Positions 8,009 to 13,395 of a stretch of DNA of 13,395 nucleotides are shown here, piece after piece; position 1 is the stretch's first letter; the number at the start of each line of letters is the position of its first letter. The DNA lies in contig CAZGJW010000072.1 of assembly GCA_964525675.1 (NCBI GenBank), positions 1-13,395 of the forward strand, given 5' to 3'. The notes under the pieces were generated by a model, which did not search any database, was not told where the DNA came from, and worked only from the letters and a program-made list of their open reading frames with translations. A program made the translations under genes and the position numbers. This DNA is from CAYSRJ01 sp964525675 (GTDB taxonomy: Bacteria > Spirochaetota > B62-G9 > DRHN01).

Positions 8009-9407
8009 GGGCGTTTTTAGCCTGAATTTCTTTTTCAAGTTTGTTTTCCATACGCTTTATCTCTTCGGCGACCCTCTTCAAAGCGGTTCCCCCGACGACA
8101 TCGTGCCGGTTCACCGAACCAATGTAATCAAAGAGCCCGTGCACGTCCTTTTCAAAGGCCCCGTTAAACTTCCTGTACTGCTCAATCGTCAGGTCTTTCA
8201 GGTCGATTCCCCTTTCACCGGCAAACCTGACGAGCTCCCCGACCGTGCGGTGGGCTTCCCTGAACGGAACACCCTTATCGACAAGATAGTCTGCAATATC
8301 CGTTGCAAACAGGGTCCCCCCGGATCTTCCAAGCGCTTCCTCAACACGTTCTCCATTCACCCGAAGCCCATTGACCACTTCCGTCATCACCGCACTGCAT
8401 TTCATGGCGGTATCTATAGTATCAAAAAGGCACTCCTTGTCCTCCTGAAAGTCCCTGTTATAGGTGTAGGGCGTCCCCTTCATGAGGGTGAGGATCCATA
8501 CCAGGCTCCCGATCACACGTGCGGATTTGCCGCGTATGAGCTCGAGGGAATCGGGGTTTTTCTTCTGGGGCAGAAGAGACGAGGTCGTGGTAAGATCATC
8601 CGGCAGATCGAGAAATCCAAACTCCTCAGATGAGTATATGATGATATCCTCAGCCATGCGGGAGAGCGTAATACCGATCAGAACGCATATGAACTCAAAC
8701 TCCATGATAAAGTCACGCGTCGATACCGCATCGATCGAATTTCGAGACAGGGTCTCAAAGGGAAGCTCCTTGAGTAGCTGATTCCGGTCAATGCCGATTG
8801 ACGACCCGGCAGCAGCACCCGATCCGAGCGGAAGCACCCTGAGCCTTTTCTGGAAATCCTTCATTCTCTCCCGGTCTCGCTCCAGGGCATGGCAGTATGC
8901 AAGGAAGAGATGTCCGAGGCTCACGGGCTGGGCTTTCCTGAGATGGGTATATATGGGAATTATCGTTGAGAGGTGTTCCTTCGCCCGGTCTACAAGGGCC
9001 TTTGAAAGAAAGAGCATCTTTTCATATATCGATTCGCACGCCTCGATGAGGTGCATACGCTCGTCGAGCACAACCTGCTCGTTCCTGCTCCTTCCCGTAT
9101 GCAGCTTGTGGGCGGCGGCACCGATTTTTTCGAAAAGCCGCCGCTCGATGCTCATATGAATGTCTTCGTCCTCGACCCTGAAATCAAAGGCACCGGTCGT
9201 TATTTCCCGTTCGATGACAAGAAGTCCGTCGACAACCGCCCTGCATTCATTCCGATCAAGAATGCCGCGTTTTTCGAGCGCCTTCGCGTAGGCTATGGAA
9301 CCTCTGATATCCTCCCGATACAGCCTCCTGTCGAAATCGATAGAGGCATTCATGCCGGAAAACACAGTAGTGAGCGGTTTTTTGAGCCTTCCGTCCCGTA
9401 TGGACAC
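8004..9407 (-). CDS. argH: Argininosuccinate lyase
   Basis: Cytoplasmic last enzyme of arginine synthesis, splitting argininosuccinate into arginine and fumarate. The 467-residue length is normal for the fumarase/aspartase superfamily. Visible motifs are HTGRSRNEQ (103-111), THLRKAQP (154-161), the GSGAAAGSSIGIDR stretch (195-208) and the mobile signature loop TSSLLPQKKNPD (275-286), with S276/S277 where the catalytic serine lies. The start is GTG at 9407, chosen because a strong GGGAGGAA lies just upstream (about 9412-9419). The N-terminus lacks the usual WGGRF and has SIRDGRL instead, and the loop reads LLPQ rather than the common MPQ; these look like lineage variation. It is the last gene of the arg cluster, 133 bp after argB. 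Its TAA lies in the intergenic repeat. Confidence 0.95.
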   Translation of the reverse strand: MSIRDGRLKKPLTTVFSGMNASIDFDRRLYREDIRGSIAYAKALEKRGILDRNECRAVVDGLLVIEREITTGAFDFRVEDEDIHMSIERRLFEKIGAAAHKLHTGRSRNEQVVLDERMHLIEACESIYEKMLFLSKALVDRAKEHLSTIIPIYTHLRKAQPVSLGHLFLAYCHALERDRERMKDFQKRLRVLPLGSGAAAGSSIGIDRNQLLKELPFETLSRNSIDAVSTRDFIMEFEFICVLIGITLSRMAEDIIIYSSEEFGFLDLPDDLTTTSSLLPQKKNPDSLELIRGKSARVIGSLVWILTLMKGTPYTYNRDFQEDKECLFDTIDTAMKCSAVMTEVVNGLRVNGERVEEALGRSGGTLFATDIADYLVDKGVPFREAHRTVGELVRFAGERGIDLKDLTIEQYRKFNGAFEKDVHGLFDYIGSVNRHDVVGGTALKRVAEEIKRMENKLEKEIQAKNAR

Positions 9408-9540
9408 GGTTTCCTCCCTGATGATACGGATATCAGAAATACCGCCCGGTGATGTGTCCAGAGGATGTATTGTTCGGCCGCTTCGTGTCTGAACAGTGAT
9501 GCCGAAACATATCCCGACACAAAATCATACGCGAGCCCTG

Positions 9541-10458
9541 TCAAAACCCCGTATGTTCGTACTCCTCGACATCCGCTTCCGATAGAATCATGGTGCCGTT
9601 TCCCGAGCTCGTAAAGACCTCTATGAGGAGAGAGTTTTTTATTGTCCCGTCGAGTATATGTACCCTCTTAACCCCGTTTTCCACCGCATGGATACATTCC
9701 TTCACCTTCGGCACCATACCCCCATGAATTATTCCCTTTTTGATCAGACGAAGTGTGTCTTTCTGCGATATATAGGATATCCTGCTTTCCGGATCTTTTA
9801 TATCCATGAGAATGCCTCCGACGTTGGTCATGGTAATATACTTGTAGGCACCGACCGCGACCGCAATACTCGATGCGACCGTATCTGCGTTGATGTTGAG
9901 TATATGACCCATTCCGTCGTCTGCAAGTGAGGAGATAACGGGTATATATCCCCTGTCTAAAAGCACGGTAATCAGCTCGGTATTTATGCTCACGATATCA
10001 CCGACATGCCCGAAATCAACATTGTTGACTTCACCCGTCTTCTCATCGACATAGGAAACAGGTTCCCTCCGCTTCGCAATAATCACATCACCGTCTATTC
10101 CCGACAGACCCACCGACTTGGCGCCGTATTTTCTGAGTATAGTGAGCATCTCGTGATTGATCTTGCCGGCAAATACCATCTTCGTGACCTCGAGGGTTTC
10201 TTCATCGGTCACTCTCCTCCCCTCAACTATCCTGGGAGATATACCAAGCTTTTTCGAGAGCTCGGTCGCCTGCGGACCTCCCCCGTGAATCAGAATCACC
10301 CGTACGCCGATCTGGTACAGGAGGGAAACATCCTGTGCAATATCGTCGATAACCGCCTGGTCCTGAATCAACTCGCCGCCCAGTTTAATGATGAATATCT
10401 GGTTTTTATACCGCCGTATATAGGGCAGCGCCTGCTTGAGAATACCGATATCCTGCAT
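9541..10458 (-). CDS. argB: Acetylglutamate (N-acylglutamate) kinase
   Basis: Phosphorylates the gamma-carboxylate of N-acetylglutamate, or N-succinylglutamate if the pathway is succinylated, using ATP. The 305-residue amino-acid-kinase fold shows K25 with LGGE, HGGGP (58-62), the substrate loop GRRVTD (80-85), NINADT (188-193), GGMVPK (246-251) and GNGTMI (286-291). The N-terminal segment LKQALPYIRRYKN resembles the N-helix of hexameric arginine-inhibited kinases, so feedback inhibition by arginine is plausible. GAGGTG shortly before the ATG supports the start. It follows argF' after 125 bp, a loose spacing for an operon. The doubled Arg at 81-82 differs from the GLRVTD or GMRVTD I recall in acetyl-specific enzymes and resembles Bacteroides. 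Confidence 0.95.
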   Translation of the reverse strand: MQDIGILKQALPYIRRYKNQIFIIKLGGELIQDQAVIDDIAQDVSLLYQIGVRVILIHGGGPQATELSKKLGISPRIVEGRRVTDEETLEVTKMVFAGKINHEMLTILRKYGAKSVGLSGIDGDVIIAKRREPVSYVDEKTGEVNNVDFGHVGDIVSINTELITVLLDRGYIPVISSLADDGMGHILNINADTVASSIAVAVGAYKYITMTNVGGILMDIKDPESRISYISQKDTLRLIKKGIIHGGMVPKVKECIHAVENGVKRVHILDGTIKNSLLIEVFTSSGNGTMILSEADVEEYEHTGF

Positions 10459-10561
10459 AATGCACCTCGTAATTTTCGGGTCGATGATGTGTATTATTCG
10501 GACGCGGTACGTTCAGGTCCGGTGCAAACCCAGGAGATGCTGTACAAAGTTTTGCGGCGTA

Positions 10562-10582
10562 TACTGCCGATGCACGGCAGTA
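10562..10582 (-). terminator. Strong hairpin just after the argF' stop
   Basis: TACTGCCG (10562-10569) and CGGCAGTA (10575-10582) form a perfect 8-bp GC-containing stem with a 5-nt loop. On the minus strand it begins one base past the argF' stop codon. The RNA downstream of the stem is not U-rich, so it is unlikely to be an efficient intrinsic terminator. A 3'-end stabiliser, processing site or partial attenuator before argB is more likely. The structure is seen directly; the role is inferred. Confidence 0.5.
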
Positions 10583-10583
10583 A

Positions 10584-11585
10584 TTAGCGTCCGAGGAGGG
10601 TATAGAGCACCGATTTCTGTGCATGCAGTCTGTTTTCCGCTTCATCGTACACAATCGATGCTGGGCTGTCTATCACTGAATCCGACACAACGACATTCCG
10701 CCGCACCGGAAGGCAGTGCATAAACGAGGCGTCGGCAGTAAGCGCCATCTTTTCATCATCAACGATCCAGTTCTTGAGCGTCTTCCTGTACTCTTTTTCC
10801 TTTTTCCTGTTCCCGTAAAACTTCAGGCTACCCCAGCTCTTTGCGTACACCACCTTCGAACCGCTATACCCCTCTTCAATAGTATCGGTTACTGTGAGCC
10901 TGCCGCCCGCATTTTTGCACAATTTTTCCACATTCTGCATTATTTCCGGATCCAGGTCATACCCATCGGGCCGCACAAATCGTATATCCATGCCGAACAG
11001 GGCGCATCCCGTCAATATGGAATTGGGAACCGCCATCGGAAGCGGGTTCGGATGATACGCCCAGGTGATTGTCACAGGAAACCCTGCAAGGTCCCTACCA
11101 TGTCTCTCCATGATGGTCATGATATCCGCAAGTGCCTGGTTGGGATGGTAGAGGGAAGATTCCATGTTGATAATCGGCACGCCTGCATACTTTGCGAAAA
11201 AACCTATTACGGGGTCTTTCCTGTCGGTCTCCCATGAATCTCCCTTCGGAAACGCGCGTATGCCGATCGCATCCCCGTACCTGCCGAGAACCTTTGCCGC
11301 ATCCTTTATGTGCTCGGCATTCGTCCCGTCCATGACAACACCTTCTTTTGTTTCGAGCTTCCACGTATCTTCTCCTGCATTGAGGGTCACAACGTTTCCC
11401 CCAAGCTGTTGCATCGCAAGCTCGAATGAGGTCCTCGTTCGAAGTGACGGGTTGAAAAAGAGAAGGATGAGGCTTTTCCCGGGGAGTCCGGGCTGAAACT
11501 CTCCATGTTTCATCCTGATACCGTCTTCTATCAGGTCTGCAATTTTTTCTGCCGAGTAATGAGAAAGCGAAATAAAATGTTTCAT
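10584..11585 (-). CDS. argF': N-succinylornithine (or N-acetylornithine) carbamoyltransferase
   Basis: Transfers the carbamoyl group of carbamoyl phosphate to an N-acylated ornithine, making N-acylcitrulline. The 333-residue protein is in the acylornithine branch, not classical ornithine carbamoyltransferase: FFNPSLRTRTSFE (43-55), W75 in a TWKLE loop, VMDG (84-87), HPNQ (147-150), WAYHPNPLPMAVPNS (175-189), VYAKSWG (246-252) and MHCLPVRRN (289-297). The residue that separates acetyl- from succinyl-enzymes (Glu92 in Xanthomonas, Pro90 in Bacteroides) is A90 here. PLPMAVPNS and the lack of Lys after RRNV also follow the Bacteroides enzyme, so succinylornithine is the more likely substrate. HPNQ replaces the usual HPCQ or HPLQ. 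An upstream GGAG is 10 nt from the ATG. The gene lies between argD and argB, which fits. Family is very secure; substrate choice is an inference. Confidence 0.9.
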   Translation of the reverse strand: MKHFISLSHYSAEKIADLIEDGIRMKHGEFQPGLPGKSLILLFFNPSLRTRTSFELAMQQLGGNVVTLNAGEDTWKLETKEGVVMDGTNAEHIKDAAKVLGRYGDAIGIRAFPKGDSWETDRKDPVIGFFAKYAGVPIINMESSLYHPNQALADIMTIMERHGRDLAGFPVTITWAYHPNPLPMAVPNSILTGCALFGMDIRFVRPDGYDLDPEIMQNVEKLCKNAGGRLTVTDTIEEGYSGSKVVYAKSWGSLKFYGNRKKEKEYRKTLKNWIVDDEKMALTADASFMHCLPVRRNVVVSDSVIDSPASIVYDEAENRLHAQKSVLYTLLGR

Positions 11586-11691
11586 AGCCTAACAACTCCG
11601 GTTTCGTAATGCAATTTATGTATCCGGCCACAGTTCGAAAACAAATGAAATGCTTTCCATTGGTAAATTATTTGGATGCGAGGCGTCCGGC

Positions 11692-12855
11692 CTACAGAGA
11701 ACAAAGAGCCTGTATAAATACATCCACATCCTGCTTCCCGAGCACGAGCGGCGGAAGCAGTCGTAAAACATTCTTTTGGGCCGATGTACCGGTTATAACG
11801 CCTTTTTCAAGAAGGAGATCACGCACCTTTTTCGCTTCCCTGTCGAGCTCTATCCCCAGGAGAAGCCCTCTTCCCTTCACCCTGCTGACACCGGGCAGCT
11901 TCTCTACCTCTTCCCGTATATAGGCACCGACTGTGGCTGCGTTCTCCACAAGACCTTCCTTTCTGATAACGTCTATATTGGCTTTGAGCGCCGCGCACGC
12001 AACTGGGCCACCCCCGAAGGTTGATCCGTGCTCTCCGTGATGTATTGTTTTCGAAATATGCTCCCTGATGAGAACCGCCCCCATGGGTATGCCGCCTGCA
12101 ATTCCCTTTGCCATGGTAATTATATCCGGAACAATACCCCACGTATCGCCGAAAAACCAGCTTCCCGATCTTCCGAGCGCTGTCTGAACCTCATCAAAGA
12201 TAAGAACGACTCCCCTGTCGCTGCAGATATCCCTGAGCCTTTTGTAGTACTCCTCATCCGCAACCGAGACTCCCGCCATCGACTGTATCGGTTCGAGAAT
12301 AACGCCTGCAATCTGTGCAGTCAGAGCCTTTTCAACAGCCGGTATATCTCCAAAGGGCACAAAGCTAAAACTCTCGACAAGGGGAGAAAACATCTCCCTG
12401 TACGTGCCCAGGGCCGTTGCACTGAGTGCGCCGATCGTCCGTCCGTGAAAACCACCCTGCATGGCAATGATTTCCGGTTTGCCGGTGAACCTGCGCGCAA
12501 TCTTGAGCGCGGTCTCGTTTGCCTCTGCACCCGAGTTGCAGAAGAATACTTTGTCCATCGGCTTCGGTGAAACCTCCACAATCGCCTGTGACGCCCGCGC
12601 CCGCACCGGCAGGTATACAACATTCGAGTAGAAGAGAAGCTGTTCGGCCTGCGTTTTCACCGCGCCGACAACCTCAGGATGGCAGTGGCCTGTCATGGCC
12701 ACCGCATGCCCACCGTACAGGTCAAGGTATTTTTTCCCGTTTGTGCCATACACGTACACGCCTTCTCCACGCTCGATGGCGATGGGGAGTTTCGCGTAGG
12801 TGTTGAGCTGGTACCGGTCTTCAATTTTTTTTATTGCTTCGAAGTTTTCAGACAT
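11692..12855 (-). CDS. argD: N-acyl(acetyl/succinyl)ornithine aminotransferase
   Basis: Class III PLP enzyme of the cytoplasm, converting N-acylglutamate semialdehyde to N-acylornithine with glutamate as amino donor. In 387 residues it shows DLYGGHAVAMTGHCHP (45-60), FCNSGAEANETALKIAR (105-121), GGFHGRT (134-140), the PLP-ring aspartate in FDEVQ (D221), the Schiff-base lysine K250 in MAKGIAGG, and GSTFGGGP (277-284). The ATG at 12855 is the only sensible start, since an in-frame TAA lies 9 bp upstream. It has no clear Shine-Dalgarno: the sequence just before it, GGATAAAACCAT, is the end of the intergenic repeat. The YGGHAV form, rather than the common GIAVN, recalls Bacteroidota-type ArgD. 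It sits 235 bp after argC and 106 bp before argF'. Acetyl versus succinyl preference cannot be read from sequence. Confidence 0.94.
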   Translation of the reverse strand: MSENFEAIKKIEDRYQLNTYAKLPIAIERGEGVYVYGTNGKKYLDLYGGHAVAMTGHCHPEVVGAVKTQAEQLLFYSNVVYLPVRARASQAIVEVSPKPMDKVFFCNSGAEANETALKIARRFTGKPEIIAMQGGFHGRTIGALSATALGTYREMFSPLVESFSFVPFGDIPAVEKALTAQIAGVILEPIQSMAGVSVADEEYYKRLRDICSDRGVVLIFDEVQTALGRSGSWFFGDTWGIVPDIITMAKGIAGGIPMGAVLIREHISKTIHHGEHGSTFGGGPVACAALKANIDVIRKEGLVENAATVGAYIREEVEKLPGVSRVKGRGLLLGIELDREAKKVRDLLLEKGVITGTSAQKNVLRLLPPLVLGKQDVDVFIQALCSL

Positions 12856-13025
12856 ATGGTTTTATCCATTAGAATTCTGGCATTTTGTACCAGAATTTCG
12901 AATACAAATGACTATATTATACTACATTGCCGTAATATTACATACTTTAGGTAAAAACCATCAGGTAAGTGATAATTTTCAACTTCTAAGATTGACAAGT
13001 TTACTTACCTATGTTTTTATCCATT
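12855..13025. repeat. Interspersed intergenic repeat, copy B, between argC and argD
   Basis: Second copy of the element also found at 7820-8008. It is bounded by near-identical direct repeats, TATGGTTTTATCCATT (12855-12870) and TATGTTTTTATCCATT (13010-13025), matching at 15 of 16 positions. An inverted version, GGTAAAAACCAT (12950-12961), lies between them. Inside are a perfect hairpin AATTCTGG-9nt-CCAGAATT (12873-12897) and a stem GGTAAGT (12964-12970) with ACTTACC (13003-13009). In copy A the equivalent stem is GGCAGGT/ACTTGCC, so the third pair changes from C-G to T-A. The left end stops at the first base of the argD start codon. It contains no plausible gene. Confidence 0.65.
12916..12944 (-). 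promoter_or_regulatory. Possible argD promoter inside repeat copy B
   Basis: On the minus strand an exact TATAAT (12921-12916) lies 17 bp after a weak TATGTA (12944-12939). A transcript from here would start about 50 nt before argD. The segment is in the part of the repeat that differs most from copy A, and AT-rich DNA yields chance matches, so this is a weak call. Confidence 0.25.
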
Positions 13026-13090
13026 CATCCAGCACACCTGCAGCCGGATTGTATACATCTTTCATAAATCGATATCGAAAACCGCCTCCA

Positions 13091-13395
13091 TCAAGGGCGC
13101 TGGCCCGGAAACTGTAGTCCCTCATCCTCATCGAATCCGAACATGATATTCATGTTCTGCACGGCCTGGCCGCTTGCGCCTCGAACCAGGTTGTCGATAG
13201 CGCTCATGGTCACGATAAAATTGCTCCTGCCGACGTATGAGACCTCTACATAGTTGGTCCCCGCTATAGGATTGATCTCAGGCGATCCTTCAACAACGCG
13301 TATGAATTTTTCATCCCCGTAACAATCCATGAACGCATTGCGCAGCCTGTCTGTCTGTATTTTTTCATTATATATCGTGGCAGTTGTAAAAATGC
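13091..13395 (-). CDS. argC: N-acetyl-gamma-glutamyl-phosphate reductase, C-terminal part
   Basis: Only the last 100 or so residues are in the window; the reading frame is open to the right edge. Read from the edge it gives IFTTATIYNEKIQTDRLRNA, then the C-terminal ArgC hallmarks: YGDEKFIRVVEG, P-x-I-x-x-IAGTNYVEV, and SAIDNLVRGASGQAVQNMNI (about residues 44-63 of an ATG-counted tail starting at 13330), followed by a GFDEDEGL ending. ArgC reduces N-acylglutamyl-5-phosphate with NADPH to the semialdehyde. The catalytic cysteine and NADPH site are off the window. It is the most upstream visible gene of the arg cluster and is separated from argD by a 235-bp gap that contains the repeat. Confidence 0.93.
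   Translation of the reverse strand, partial: IFTTATIYNEKIQTDRLRNAFMDCYGDEKFIRVVEGSPEINPIAGTNYVEVSYVGRSNFIVTMSAIDNLVRGASGQAVQNMNIMFGFDEDEGLQFPGQRP

Noticed and set aside
9350..9544. Minus-strand TTG-started 64-codon frame overlapping the argB stop
   Set aside because: It runs into argH in another frame, has no recognisable motif or ribosome-binding site, and the codon content does not look coding.
10006..10587. Long plus-strand frame (193 codons) antisense to argB
   Set aside because: Shadow of the argB reading frame; argB is unambiguous and the antisense product shows no domain features.
11095..11631. Minus-strand 178-codon frame overlapping argF' in another frame
   Set aside because: Arg/Cys-rich low-quality translation overlapping the clearly conserved argF' frame.
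11589..11632. GCCTAAC (plus) / GTTAGGC (minus) before argF', resembling an integron attC core site
   Set aside because: Only one core box is present; no matching GTTRRRY partner at the expected distance, no attC-like fold, and the flanking genes are housekeeping genes.
12855..13025. CRISPR array or T-box/riboswitch as an explanation of the repeat element
   Set aside because: Units alternate in orientation with unequal spacing, unlike CRISPR repeats; no T-box AGGGTGG-type or known riboswitch core sequence is visible.

Overview
This looks like a chromosomal stretch from a free-living, probably anaerobic or environmental Gram-negative-type bacterium. Coding density is high and base composition is even. 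The genes are a vitamin B12-dependent (class II) ribonucleotide reductase, two lipid-anchored beta-rich surface proteins, a multi-PAS hybrid histidine kinase and an arginine-biosynthesis cluster. Permissive lipoboxes, a lamin-tail-domain lipoprotein and a soluble PAS/receiver kinase fit Spirochaetota or a neighbouring phylum, but this is only a guess; no rRNA or tRNA gene is present to settle it.

Left half, plus strand: nrdJ (1-2283); a gap with a good sigma70-type promoter (2404-2431); a two-domain lamin-tail lipoprotein (2505-3938); a 204-bp gap; and a three-PAS hybrid histidine kinase with a C-terminal receiver (4143-6509). It converges on a minus-strand lipoprotein of unknown function (6540-7688), which has its own promoter at about 7777-7804.

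Right half, minus strand: an arginine cluster transcribed right to left, argC (partial, off the right edge) - argD - argF' - argB - argH. These cover phosphorylation of N-acylglutamate (ArgB), its reduction (ArgC), transamination (ArgD), carbamoylation (ArgF') and argininosuccinate cleavage (ArgH). argG, argA/argJ and the deacylase are not in the window. The carbamoyltransferase is not a classical ornithine enzyme. It belongs to the acetyl-/succinyl-ornithine family, and at the known specificity position it has Ala (residue 90) rather than the Glu of N-acetylornithine enzymes. This predicts N-succinylornithine as substrate, hence a succinylated arginine pathway like that of Bacteroides.

The least expected structure is non-coding: a roughly 170-190-bp intergenic repeat present twice (7820-8008 and 12855-13025), both in contact with arg genes. 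Each copy carries three versions of a TATGGTTTTATCCATT-like unit in alternating orientation, plus a stem whose bases covary between the copies. One copy contains the argH stop codon; the other ends at the argD start codon. I see no CRISPR array, phage, transposase, integrase or defence system, and most of the window is ordinary housekeeping DNA.
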